Assembly (NCBI GenBank): GCA_023460575.1 | Contig: JAEWPQ010000185.1 | Location: forward strand, 46,271-110,270 | Direction of reading: 5' to 3' | Length of the DNA stretch: 64,000 bases | From: Bacillota bacterium | Lineage (GTDB): Bacteria > Bacillota > Clostridia > Lachnospirales > Lachnospiraceae | In this document: piece by piece, positions 50,654 through 59,200 of the stretch | How the letters are laid out: each line of letters begins with the position of its first letter | Numbering within the stretch: the stretch's first letter is position 1 | Made by a program: the position numbers and the translations under genes | Notes under the pieces: model-generated | What the model saw: only the letters and a program-made list of their open reading frames with translations | What the model was told of the DNA's origin: nothing | Databases searched by the model: none

Positions 50654-52156
50654 ATGATTGAATTTAAAAATGTAAGCTTTACATATAATGGCGGATCAGA
50701 TACAGACGGGATCAAAGATTTTAATCTCACAATACGAAAGGGTGAAACTTTGCTGATAACAGGCAGTTCCGGCTGTGGGAAAACTACTGTAACCAGATTG
50801 ATTAATGGTCTGATTCCACAATTTTTCGAAGGGGAGCTGAATGGGGAAATTCATATTCATGGAAAAAACATCAGTAAGGAACCTATTTATCAGGTATCAA
50901 GCTATGTGGGCAGTGTATTTCAAAACCCCCGATCTCAGTTTTTTAACGTGGATACCACCAGTGAACTTGCATTCGCACCAGAAAACCAGGGAATAAGCAT
51001 TGGTGAAATATCAAAAAGGATTGAAAAAACAGTTTCAGATTTCAATCTTCACCCTTTGATAGACCGGAATATTTTTAAATTAAGCGGGGGAGAAAAACAA
51101 AAAATCGCTTGTGCCTGCGTATCCGTTGCCGAATCTGAAATTATCGTTCTTGATGAGCCTTCTTCCAATTTAGACATGGCTGCAATTGAAGATCTGCGCA
51201 AGATGATTTCATTCTGGAAGAAGGAAGGCCGTACTATTATTATAGCCGAGCACCGGCTTTATTTTTTAAGGGAATTAGCTGACCGTCTTATTCTTATGAA
51301 GGATGGCAGAATTACAGAAGAACTCACAGCTGAAAGAATCAGAAATTTAAGTATTACAGAATCACAAACCAGGGGAATTCGGCCGTTTAACATCGAAGCA
51401 CTTTCATTTACCAATAAAACTCTGCACATTAACAATTCATTTATAAATTTATCCAATTTACGTTATACCTATAATGACAAAATTCACGGTATCCAGATTC
51501 CTGACATTCAATTAAAAATAGGATCAGTTGCAGCAATCATAGGTCATAATGGAGCAGGAAAATCCACATTTGCCAAATGCTTATGCGGTCTTGAAAAAAA
51601 GTGCAAAGGCGTGATTGAAGCAGAAGGGAAGAAATGTGCACTAAAAAAAGGGCTGGCTTATAGTTATATGGTTATGCAGGATGTAAATCACCAGCTGTTT
51701 ACAGAAAGTGTCATGGATGAAGTTTTACTCAGTATGAGGGACAAAACCGGCATTACAGACGAAGAAAAGGAACAGTTATCGGAAAATATTTTAAAAAATC
51801 TTGACTTACTGTCATTAAAAGACAAGCATCCAATGGCTTTATCCGGCGGACAAAAACAGCGTGTAGCCATAGCCAGTGCGATTGCTGCCGGAAAAAGCAT
51901 TATTCTTTTCGATGAACCAACCAGCGGATTAGACTATAGTCATATGCTCAAGGTAGCTGACTGCATCAGGGACTTAAGCAGGTCCGGTAAAACCGTGTTT
52001 GTCATAACTCATGATTTGGAACTGATCCTGCATTGCTGCACAGATGTCATACATCTTGATCAGGGTAAGTTAAAAGAAACCTACTGTCTGAACAGGGAAT
52101 CTGCTGAAAAACTAAAAAGAATTTTTCTTGGACCTTTTCAACTGGTCTCAACCTGA
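50654..52156 (+). CDS. ECF transporter fused double ATPase
   Basis: The 500-residue protein contains two ABC ATPase domains in one chain. Domain 1 has Walker A GSSGCGKTT, signature LSGGEKQKIACACVS and Walker B IIVLDEPSSNLD; domain 2 has GHNGAGKST, LSGGQKQRVAIASAIA and IILFDEPTSGLD. In many ECF systems these are two proteins, EcfA and EcfA'. The RBS is weak (AAAGAG). It ends nine bases inside the convergent gene at 52148, so the two messages overlap at their 3' ends. Confidence 0.92.
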   Translation: MIEFKNVSFTYNGGSDTDGIKDFNLTIRKGETLLITGSSGCGKTTVTRLINGLIPQFFEGELNGEIHIHGKNISKEPIYQVSSYVGSVFQNPRSQFFNVDTTSELAFAPENQGISIGEISKRIEKTVSDFNLHPLIDRNIFKLSGGEKQKIACACVSVAESEIIVLDEPSSNLDMAAIEDLRKMISFWKKEGRTIIIAEHRLYFLRELADRLILMKDGRITEELTAERIRNLSITESQTRGIRPFNIEALSFTNKTLHINNSFINLSNLRYTYNDKIHGIQIPDIQLKIGSVAAIIGHNGAGKSTFAKCLCGLEKKCKGVIEAEGKKCALKKGLAYSYMVMQDVNHQLFTESVMDEVLLSMRDKTGITDEEKEQLSENILKNLDLLSLKDKHPMALSGGQKQRVAIASAIAAGKSIILFDEPTSGLDYSHMLKVADCIRDLSRSGKTVFVITHDLELILHCCTDVIHLDQGKLKETYCLNRESAEKLKRIFLGPFQLVST

Positions 52157-52735
52157 AATATCTATGGAAGCTGCGGCGCCAGTATCTGCTGCCCTTTGAT
52201 TACTTGCTTTCGCCGCACTGTTCCATGCATGATTATATATCCCCCAAAGCTCAGATTCACGGGAATTTTCCGCTTTTGTTCCATAGGAAATCCATTTGCC
52301 ATTGGAGTAAGAAGCTACCATTTCTCCGTTGCTATCGTAAAATTCAGCGTAAGACACATCGTTTGCTTCACTGCTGTATTTAACGGAACCGAACATATAA
52401 TCCAGCAAATTAAAGGTTTTAGGCTCCTGTCTGATATTTTTATATACTGCTCTTAAGCCTTCTGAAATAATACTTTTCCGATCGGGGGAAACGGCAGATA
52501 CATAGCTTTTAACCAGGTTTCGAAAACCAGCGGAATCTGACTGGAATTTACCGGCTGCCTGATCCTTTTTGGCCTGCTCTATGATAGCTGTCTTATATTT
52601 ATCATCGCTCATTGCCGGTGCTGTTTTCGTGTTAAAATGGAAATCTGTGTAATCTGGTAACGGCACATTCCCCCGTTTCTCTGTTCCTTTAAGCAGACGG
52701 CTCTGTGCCAGGGATTGATCATTTCCTATTCGCAT
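52148..52735 (-). CDS. Unrecognised conserved-looking protein
   Basis: The start at 52735 (MRIGNDQSLAQSRLLK) follows AAAGGAG by eight bases. The 195-residue product has no signal peptide or membrane segment. It is rich in Ser, Lys and Tyr and has a central helical part (SDDKYKTAIIEQAKKDQAAG) and a C-terminal part with SYAEFYDSNGEMVASYSNGK, a beta-hairpin-like repeat. It ends Ala-rich (AADTGAAASIDISG). I do not recognise a family. A hairpin terminator divides it from the secreted protein gene upstream. Confidence 0.7.
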   Translation of the reverse strand: MRIGNDQSLAQSRLLKGTEKRGNVPLPDYTDFHFNTKTAPAMSDDKYKTAIIEQAKKDQAAGKFQSDSAGFRNLVKSYVSAVSPDRKSIISEGLRAVYKNIRQEPKTFNLLDYMFGSVKYSSEANDVSYAEFYDSNGEMVASYSNGKWISYGTKAENSRESELWGIYNHAWNSAAKASNQRAADTGAAASIDISG

Positions 52736-52769
52736 CTTATGTACTCCTTTTCTGTTTAAGCTGGTGAAA

Positions 52770-52798
52770 GGTTCCATATGGACTGGTCATATGGAACC
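52770..52798 (-). terminator. Hairpin after the secreted protein gene
   Basis: GGTTCCATATG and CATATGGAACC are perfect 11-base arms with a seven-base loop, 38 bases after the stop at 52836. TTTC follows on the minus strand, a weak T run. Confidence 0.55.
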
Positions 52799-52835
52799 CT
52801 TCCAAGTTATGTCTGTTTATTCCGAAAACAGAACG

Positions 52836-53342
52836 TTAAAAAGAGTCGTCCCAATAAATTGTAATGTAAGGTCTCGAGTATGTCTTAGAACCAATATCCA
52901 GTATCATACCATGGGAGATCGCGCCGCTTATACAAGTAGCGTTAAATGAAACTGTATACGTTCCATTTGCTTTAGAAGCTAAGAAACCGCTTGTTTTCAA
53001 ATCTAAATTCTCTCTTCCGTTCCAAGACACTTTCTCTGCCGAGCTTCTGTTACTGCTTGATACTGTCAGATAATTGGAAAGCACAGCTCCTGAATAGCTC
53101 TTTAACGAGCCCGGATTTACCTCAAGCTTTGTAATAACAGCATTGGCTGGAAGACCGGAAACCCGGAATGTAACTTCACTGGAATTACCGGTTTGTCCCT
53201 TTCTTAATGCCAGACTCATGGTACCGGAAGAAGTCACCTTCTTGGTTCCTGTTGCAGCATATACTGAAGTGGTTGCTGTAAATGCCATTGTCATAATTAA
53301 TAAAGCGCTGAAAAGTAATTTTAAAAACTTATTTCTACTCAT
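52836..53342 (-). CDS. Small secreted protein of unknown function
   Basis: The 168-residue protein has a signal peptide (MSRNKFLKLLFSALLIMTMA) with probable cleavage after VYA. The mature part is beta-rich and Ser/Thr-rich: TSSGTMSLALRKGQTGNSSE, VTFRVSGLPANAVITKLEVN, LDLKTSGFLASKANGTYTVS and YSRPYITIYWDD. It looks like a single immunoglobulin-like or jelly-roll domain, but I cannot name the family. It has no cell-wall sorting signal. Neighbours give no clue except the unrecognised gene just downstream. Confidence 0.75.
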   Translation of the reverse strand: MSRNKFLKLLFSALLIMTMAFTATTSVYAATGTKKVTSSGTMSLALRKGQTGNSSEVTFRVSGLPANAVITKLEVNPGSLKSYSGAVLSNYLTVSSSNRSSAEKVSWNGRENLDLKTSGFLASKANGTYTVSFNATCISGAISHGMILDIGSKTYSRPYITIYWDDSF

Positions 53343-53442
53343 AAAAATACCCCCTGTTCTGATTTTTTTGAGAGTGCCAGTAACCAGCCTCCTGTATCTC
53401 TTATTATGTTTATCGGATTCTTTGGGATAGTTCTAAGTTTTT

Positions 53443-54759
53443 TTAAGATTTTATGTATTCCATTTCAGCATAATTGTCAAATGCCTCTTCCAGCACTCTG
53501 CCGTCACAAGGTCCAAACTCAATCCCAAGGATGGCCGCAATTGTAGGAGCAATATCTACCATTTGAATTTCTCCCAGCTGGAATCCTCTTTTAATTCCTT
53601 TTCCTGATACCACAAAGCAGCATCCATACTCAGGCTTCTCCGGAGAATATCCATGGGTCGCATACGTTTTATTCTCTTTTTTTAAATCCGTCACAAGGGG
53701 TCCCGTAATTCTGTCATCAAAACTATATCCCAGTTTTGCTTCCAGCATACAGCCGGAAACCGGAAAGGTATGGAACCGTTCCAGTTCTTCTCCGGTATAG
53801 ATTTTTTCAATACCTAAGGTTTCCTCTCCTGTCGCTTTTTGAAGAATCCGCAGCGCACGCTGCTTTGCCTCCTCATCAATTTCCTTTACGTGCAAATAGG
53901 CTGACCCGCCTGTGGACTGCAGATACGCCCTCCAATGCATGCTCCCGTTATCTTCATAAATAAGGCCGTCTTCTTTGAGTAACTGATTCAGCCTCACTTT
54001 ATACCTGACATTTTTCTGACCATGGTCACCCAGCACCATGAAAACCGTTTCCTCTGAAATGCCTGCCTCAGCAACTGCTTCCATCAGCTTACCGATCCTT
54101 TCATCCATGCGGATTAAAACCTTGTCAATCTCCGGGCTGTCTGTCCCATGGTGATGCTTTGCATCATCCAGATCAATAAAATGAATCATCAATAGCTCCG
54201 GTTTTTTTCTTAATATGGTATCTTTTCCACACATGACTGTAAAATCATCCAGATATGGCTGTTCAATCCCTTTTCTTATTTTTCCGTATTTAAGTTCCAG
54301 CATCGTACAGAAGAATGGATTTCCGCTTTTCAATATCTTCAGAGCCTGATTTTCATGTCCGATTGCCTTTATCTCCGGCATATTATAGCGAATGGATGCC
54401 TTTCCGGTAACAGGCCACAGAATTCCAGCTGATTTCATCTTGTACTTCTTCAATGCGTCATACACAGCAGGCACCCTGATATCTTTTTTAAACCAGAACC
54501 ACGCCTGATCTTCTTCGTCAACAAATGGCTGAAACGGGTTATTATGATAGATTCCATGCTTATCCGGATAAACGCCGGTTACCATAGTTGTATGTACGAC
54601 ATAGGTAAGCGTCGGATACACACTTTTTAATTTCGTGCTGGAAGCTCCGTTTTCAATTAATCGGGAAAGATTGGGAAGCCGGCTTGCCTTTTCCCAGTTA
54701 TCTTCAGAAAATGCATCATAAGAGATCACGATCAAATGCTTTGCTTTTCCCTTGTTCAT
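53443..54759 (-). CDS. Ectonucleotide pyrophosphatase/phosphodiesterase family protein
   Basis: The 438-residue protein belongs to the alkaline-phosphatase superfamily. The first metal ligand is in LIVISYDAFSED, the nucleophile is the Thr in YPTLTYVVHTTMVTGVYPDK, further metal ligands are in IHFIDLDDAKHHHG and MVLGDHGQK, and the last His is in THGYSPEK. No signal peptide is seen, so it should work in the cytoplasm. It follows the MFS gene by 25 bases and may hydrolyse a phosphodiester brought in or produced in the same pathway. Confidence 0.92.
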   Translation of the reverse strand: MNKGKAKHLIVISYDAFSEDNWEKASRLPNLSRLIENGASSTKLKSVYPTLTYVVHTTMVTGVYPDKHGIYHNNPFQPFVDEEDQAWFWFKKDIRVPAVYDALKKYKMKSAGILWPVTGKASIRYNMPEIKAIGHENQALKILKSGNPFFCTMLELKYGKIRKGIEQPYLDDFTVMCGKDTILRKKPELLMIHFIDLDDAKHHHGTDSPEIDKVLIRMDERIGKLMEAVAEAGISEETVFMVLGDHGQKNVRYKVRLNQLLKEDGLIYEDNGSMHWRAYLQSTGGSAYLHVKEIDEEAKQRALRILQKATGEETLGIEKIYTGEELERFHTFPVSGCMLEAKLGYSFDDRITGPLVTDLKKENKTYATHGYSPEKPEYGCCFVVSGKGIKRGFQLGEIQMVDIAPTIAAILGIEFGPCDGRVLEEAFDNYAEMEYIKS

Positions 54760-54784
54760 CTTACTATTTTTACCATCCTTTACC

Positions 54785-56017
54785 TTAATTTTGTTCCTTG
54801 GGAATTCTTATGAAAACCAGGAATCCCACTAAAAAGAGAGGAATTATCCCCAGAATACTCCACCTTGCATTGCCGGTAACTGCTGTTGTAAGGGACATCA
54901 GCGTTGGTCCCATAATTGCTGAAAATTTACCAAATATATTGTAAAATCCAAAAAATTCATTGGATTTATCCTTTGGTATAATCTTCGCAAAATAAGACCG
55001 GCTCAGCGCCTGAATCCCGCCCTGTGCAGAACCGATCATGGCACCAAGAATAAAAATATGCCATACAGAGGTTACAAAAAATGCCGCAACACAGGAAACA
55101 ATATAAGTAAATATCCCTACGATAATCATGGTTCTTGCAGAATAACGTTTCGCCATAGTTCCATAGAAAATAGCACAGGGAAATGCGATTATCTGTATAA
55201 TCAGCAAAATTGCCAGCAGTGAGAAGGTATCCAGCGCACCATTTCCCATAACAGCGGTGGCATAGGGAATTACCATCTTAATTATGGTATCCACACCATC
55301 AATGTAAAAGAAATATGCACCCAGAAAGCAGAAAACTGTTTTATACTGTTTCATCTGTTTAAATGTTTCTGCCAGTCTTTTAAAACTATTCTTTACCATA
55401 TCCTGCCGGGGTTCTACATAATGTACCTGTTTTACATGTCTTATCATGGGTATGGTAAAGAGTCCCCACCATAAAGCAGTAATGATAAATCCAATCTGAT
55501 ATCCGATTGATTTTTCCATTCCCAGAAGAAATATAAGCACCAGACTGATGCCAAAGGGTATCACACTGGATATATATCCAAATGCAAAGCCAAGGGAGGA
55601 TATCTTATCCATTCTTTCATCACTGGTAACATCCACAATAAATGCATCGTAAAAAATATTGGATCCTGCAAATCCAATTGCTGATAAGATAAAAAACAAA
55701 ATTAAAAGCTGCCATTGCCCGCTGGACGGAGGTATCAACGCCAGCGACGCGGTGGAAAGAACACCCAGACAGGTAAAGAATACAAAAAAACGCATCTTCT
55801 TGTCTTTATAATCGGCGGCAGCACCTAAAACGGGGCTTAAGGCTGCCACCAGTATACTGGCAATAGAATTGAAATATCCCAGGTCCATGCTGCGTTTCAC
55901 ATTGTCAAACATTCCAAACATAATTGGCAGTAATGCGGTAGTGACAGCCATGGAATAAGCTGAATTACCACAGTCAACCAGTATCCATGACTTCTCTTCC
56001 CTGCTTAATTTTATCAC
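54785..56017 (-). CDS. MFS transporter, UMF1 family
   Basis: The 410-residue protein has twelve membrane segments. It begins KLSREEKSWILVDCGNSAYS, the typical start of UMF1/Atg22-like transporters, and has GSAQGGIQALSRSYFAKIIP in the second half, another family mark. The start codon is GTG at 56017, preceded by AGGAGG. Substrate unknown; fungal relatives release amino acids from vacuoles. It lies between the YwbE and phosphodiesterase genes on the same strand with gaps of 9 and 25 bases, forming an operon. Confidence 0.92.
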   Translation of the reverse strand: MIKLSREEKSWILVDCGNSAYSMAVTTALLPIMFGMFDNVKRSMDLGYFNSIASILVAALSPVLGAAADYKDKKMRFFVFFTCLGVLSTASLALIPPSSGQWQLLILFFILSAIGFAGSNIFYDAFIVDVTSDERMDKISSLGFAFGYISSVIPFGISLVLIFLLGMEKSIGYQIGFIITALWWGLFTIPMIRHVKQVHYVEPRQDMVKNSFKRLAETFKQMKQYKTVFCFLGAYFFYIDGVDTIIKMVIPYATAVMGNGALDTFSLLAILLIIQIIAFPCAIFYGTMAKRYSARTMIIVGIFTYIVSCVAAFFVTSVWHIFILGAMIGSAQGGIQALSRSYFAKIIPKDKSNEFFGFYNIFGKFSAIMGPTLMSLTTAVTGNARWSILGIIPLFLVGFLVFIRIPKEQN

Positions 56018-56026
56018 TCAACCCTC

Positions 56027-56227
56027 CTATTTCCGGTCCATTCCTCCCTGTACTCTCCCTACAATTCCCCCTTCCAGCATTACTTTAATGCCTCTTGGAT
56101 GATTGGGAGAATTGGTTAGTATTCTCTGGACCACACCTTCTGTCAGCTTTCCTGTTCTTTGATCCTGTTTTTGCACCACCATAACGTGGTCACCGATTTT
56201 AATATCTTTTCTTACTGTTCCGTCCAT
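56027..56227 (-). CDS. ywbE: YwbE family protein (DUF2196)
   Basis: The 66-residue protein matches YwbE over its whole length: VRKDIKIGDHVMVVQKQDQR, TGKLTEGVVQRILTNSPNHP and RGIKVMLEGGIVGRVQ. It is an all-beta, SH3-like small protein; its function is not established. GGAAC precedes the ATG. It is the first gene of the YwbE-MFS-phosphodiesterase operon and is divergent from the DUF421 gene. Confidence 0.92.
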   Translation of the reverse strand: MDGTVRKDIKIGDHVMVVQKQDQRTGKLTEGVVQRILTNSPNHPRGIKVMLEGGIVGRVQGGMDRK

Positions 56228-56356
56228 TTATGTTCCTTTCATTGCGAAAATTTGCTGGGGCTCCTCATATCCCCTAATTTAATAGCTGTTACATAATAAT
56301 GTCTGAATGAATTAATAATAAGCAATAACTTAAAAATTCGTAGAGGAGATTTTGTG

Positions 56357-56956
56357 ATGGATTATAGTTTAATATGGAAAACAATTGTTATTTTTCTCGC
56401 AGGTAAATTCATACTGCGATTGGGAGGGCGTAAATCAATCTCACAGATGACAATCACTCAGACCATTGTTATGGTTGGCATCGGTTCTCTTTTAATACAG
56501 CCGATCGCTGAAGATGAAATCTGGGGTACATTGCTGATTGCATTTATATTCACCATGCTTATGGTTATTTCGGAATATCTGGAAATAAAGTTTGACATCT
56601 TCGAATCTCTCTTTTCAGGCAAAGCTGTCATTGTTATAGATAATGGAGAGATCATTCTGAAAAACCTGAAAAAATTGCGGCTTACTGTTGACAGGCTTGA
56701 AACACGCCTGCGTCAAAATGGTGTAAGTTCTATAAAAGATGTAAAAACAGCTACCATAGAGGTAAGCGGTCAAATAGGCTACGAACTAAAAGATGATAAA
56801 AAACCTCTGACAAAGGAAGATTTCATTACCATAATGGCGGAAATATCACAGAAAAATCAATTAATGGCAGGCTGCCAGAAAACACAAAAAAGCGATTCAG
56901 ACAGTATATTCCGGGAGGTTACCGCTAAAAACAAAGAGGGTAAAAATGAACCTTAA
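56357..56956 (+). CDS. DUF421 membrane protein (YetF-like)
   Basis: The ATG at 56357 is eight bases after AGAGGAG; an in-frame GTG directly before it is less likely. The 199-residue protein has three membrane segments in the first 90 residues (including GRKSISQMTITQTIVMVGIG), then a cytoplasmic domain with VIVIDNGEIILKNLKKLRLT, TVDRLETRLRQNGVSSIKDV and IEVSGQIGYELKDDKKPL, all typical of DUF421. These proteins occur in spore-formers; function not firmly known. It stops six bases before the convergent serine hydrolase gene ends. Confidence 0.9.
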   Translation: MDYSLIWKTIVIFLAGKFILRLGGRKSISQMTITQTIVMVGIGSLLIQPIAEDEIWGTLLIAFIFTMLMVISEYLEIKFDIFESLFSGKAVIVIDNGEIILKNLKKLRLTVDRLETRLRQNGVSSIKDVKTATIEVSGQIGYELKDDKKPLTKEDFITIMAEISQKNQLMAGCQKTQKSDSDSIFREVTAKNKEGKNEP

Positions 56957-56961
56957 ATTAT

Positions 56962-58389
56962 TTATATTTTAACATACTTAAGTGTCATTTCCTGCTGTGC
57001 AGTCAATTGCAAAACCATCCTGTTTCTTTCCTCACTGAATGTAAACTTAAGTTTTGTATTCAGTGGTGTCTCATAATGCCAGATACAGGCGGAAAACTCC
57101 TCATGACTCCACTCTCCATAGCAGACCGCTCTGTAAAAAGATTCTTCTTCCCAGTACGGCTTCGTGTTCTCCACCCATTTTTTCTCTGTAAAACGGACCA
57201 CATATAAGGGCTGAGAGTTTTCCCCGCTATAAAGAGCAAGCAGACATTCGCCATTTTCAAAATCAAATCTGATCTTTTTTATTTTGAAATCTTTCTCCGC
57301 TGCATTATCAGAAGATAAAAGGTAGGTTGCTCGAAATACGGGATAGGATTCTGCATTTTCCTTCACCTTCAGATGTGTCTGGCCTGCACCAAACTCAACC
57401 AGTTTACTGTAATCATCACTTTGAGGCAGGGCCCCTTCCCCTCCAAGTGCCGGAAGAAGGTCACTCCAGATGAGTTTCATAAATTTACCCATGTCTGCAT
57501 TGCTTGTTACAGCAAGTACACAGTTATATTCAGACATAACGATACAGTATTGTCCATACATACCGTCTCCGCGGTATACTCCTTCGGGTACGCATCTCCA
57601 GAACTGGTATCCATAGCCCTGGTTCCAATCGTTATCCGCTTCATCTCCGTTGTTAATCTGTTTGGAGGTTGCTTCCTCTATCCATGCTGCAGGTACGAGC
57701 TGCCGCCCATTGTATTCTCCTTTTTGCAGAAGCATCTGCCCAAAAACGGCGATATCCTCTGTTTTGATGTTCAGTCCAAAGCCTCCAAAGCTGATACCCA
57801 GATTATCTTCCTCCCAGACGGGGTCAATTCCCAGCGGCTCAAACAGCCTGGGCATAAGATAGTCTGCAAGCTTCTGTCCGGTTAATCTTGTAATAATTGC
57901 AGAACACATATAGGTAGCCATGGTATTGTAAAAAAACGCGCTTCCCGGCTTATTCTTCACATGGGAGCTTAAGAATCCCAGAATGTTATTAAAATTCTCA
58001 TCATCCCAGTTCCAGTTTTCATATGTCATACCGGTTCCCATTGTCAGGAGGTTTTTAACGGTCATTTTCTTAATTCTCTCATCAACCTTTTCCCCCAGTT
58101 CTTTCATTTCAGCTGTAAAAATATCAGCAATCAGGGTATCTGTTGTCAGAAGGCCTTCCTCAACTGCCAGGCCAATTGCCATGGATGTAAAGCTTTTGCT
58201 TAAGGAAAACAGCTGGTGTCTGTACTGTGGCCCATAGGGCTTCCACCAGCAGTCAGCAATATTTTTGCCGTTCTTAAGAAGCATAAATGAATGAAGTTCT
58301 AATCCCTGTTCATTTACCTTGTTTAAAAATTCCAGAATCCCCTGGGAATGGATTCCCTGTGATTCTGGTGTTGCTTTTTCAAGTCTCAT
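56962..58389 (-). CDS. Serine hydrolase, beta-lactamase class C family
   Basis: The 475-residue protein has the class C active site as FSLSKSFTS (Ser62-x-x-Lys65) and the second motif YNTMATYMC (Tyr base region). A third motif near HxG is not clear by eye. It lacks a signal peptide, unlike true beta-lactamases, so it is more likely a cytoplasmic esterase or peptidase. The C-terminal 150 residues form a separate beta-rich domain (FDFENGECLLALYSGENSQP, LKFTFSEERNRMVLQLT). GGGAGG precedes the ATG. It stands alone. Confidence 0.9.
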   Translation of the reverse strand: MRLEKATPESQGIHSQGILEFLNKVNEQGLELHSFMLLKNGKNIADCWWKPYGPQYRHQLFSLSKSFTSMAIGLAVEEGLLTTDTLIADIFTAEMKELGEKVDERIKKMTVKNLLTMGTGMTYENWNWDDENFNNILGFLSSHVKNKPGSAFFYNTMATYMCSAIITRLTGQKLADYLMPRLFEPLGIDPVWEEDNLGISFGGFGLNIKTEDIAVFGQMLLQKGEYNGRQLVPAAWIEEATSKQINNGDEADNDWNQGYGYQFWRCVPEGVYRGDGMYGQYCIVMSEYNCVLAVTSNADMGKFMKLIWSDLLPALGGEGALPQSDDYSKLVEFGAGQTHLKVKENAESYPVFRATYLLSSDNAAEKDFKIKKIRFDFENGECLLALYSGENSQPLYVVRFTEKKWVENTKPYWEEESFYRAVCYGEWSHEEFSACIWHYETPLNTKLKFTFSEERNRMVLQLTAQQEMTLKYVKI

Positions 58390-58461
58390 ACATTACCTCC
58401 CAAATTTAATAAGATCCTTTTGCATTTAACATCATTGTATGACAAATTATCAAATAATACA

Positions 58462-58505
58462 ATGAAAGAATACCTCCATAAATTTATCTGGAGGTATTCT
58501 TTCAT
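58462..58505 (-). terminator. Terminator of the sugar operon
   Basis: ATGAAAGAATACCTCC and GGAGGTATTCTTTCAT form a perfect 16-bp stem over a 12-base loop, 23 bases after the aldolase stop. The following minus-strand bases (TGTATTATTTG) are T-rich. Confidence 0.8.
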
Positions 58506-58527
58506 CAAGTTATCGTTTCGTTTAATT

Positions 58528-59175
58528 TTATTTCCCCTGCCCGTAATGATTCTTAACAAAATTCTTCATGGCTGCAATATTCTCATCGGATATCATCATC
58601 GGTTTCCCGCCGGTTGCTTCTACCATATAATAAATCTGTGCAGTTACCTCCAATACCGTGGCAACCTTAAATGCAGCTTCCATATCAGCACCAATACATA
58701 CAGCTCCATGGGAATTAAGAAGGCAGGAATTCGCTTCTGTTCCCAGCGCTTTTGCACATTCCTCAGCCAGCAGCATGGAACCTGGCAGCGCGTACTTCGT
58801 ACATCTGCACACATCGCCAAGAGCCTGAGCAGCCTCATCAATAATCAATGGAATCATCTTCCCCTGGCATGAATAGATCATGGAATAGATGGGATGGGTA
58901 TGTACAACGGCATTTACCTCATTCCTCTCCCTGTAAATTGATAAATGCAGATCCTTTTCTATCGTAGGCTTTCTGCTGCCCTGCACAACCGTGCCATCTA
59001 AAGTGCAGACTACCACGTCATCCTCTGTAATTGTGTTATAACTCATTGCACTTGGCGTCATATAAACCAAGCCTGTTTCAGGATCACGGCAGCTTATGTT
59101 TCCCCAGGTTTCCACCGTTAATCCGGAACCCAGTAATTTAACTCCGCTGTCAACAATCAGCTTACGGTAATTCAT
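58528..59175 (-). CDS. Class II aldolase (fuculose-phosphate aldolase/ribulose-phosphate epimerase family)
   Basis: The 215-residue protein has the zinc-binding residues of the family: Glu in IEKDLHLSIYRERN, the two His of AVVHTHPIYSMIYS and the later His in CLLNSHGAVCIGAD. The N-terminal SGLTVETWGNISCRDPETG is the substrate-phosphate-binding part. In fuculose or rhamnulose pathways the enzyme cuts a ketose-1-phosphate to dihydroxyacetone phosphate and lactaldehyde. It is the last gene of a sugar-uptake operon with a kinase, which supports such a role. AAGGAGAG precedes the ATG. Confidence 0.9.
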   Translation of the reverse strand: MNYRKLIVDSGVKLLGSGLTVETWGNISCRDPETGLVYMTPSAMSYNTITEDDVVVCTLDGTVVQGSRKPTIEKDLHLSIYRERNEVNAVVHTHPIYSMIYSCQGKMIPLIIDEAAQALGDVCRCTKYALPGSMLLAEECAKALGTEANSCLLNSHGAVCIGADMEAAFKVATVLEVTAQIYYMVEATGGKPMMISDENIAAMKNFVKNHYGQGK

Positions 59176-59200
59176 ATTTTTTCTCTCCTTTTTGTATGCA

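Noticed and set aside
57373..57885. Plus-strand frame of 170 codons
   Set aside because: It is antisense to the class C-type serine hydrolase, which shows the SxxK motif and normal length.
58420..58872. Plus-strand frame of 150 codons over the sugar operon terminator
   Set aside because: It overlaps the aldolase gene antisense and runs through the terminator hairpin; no motif or RBS.
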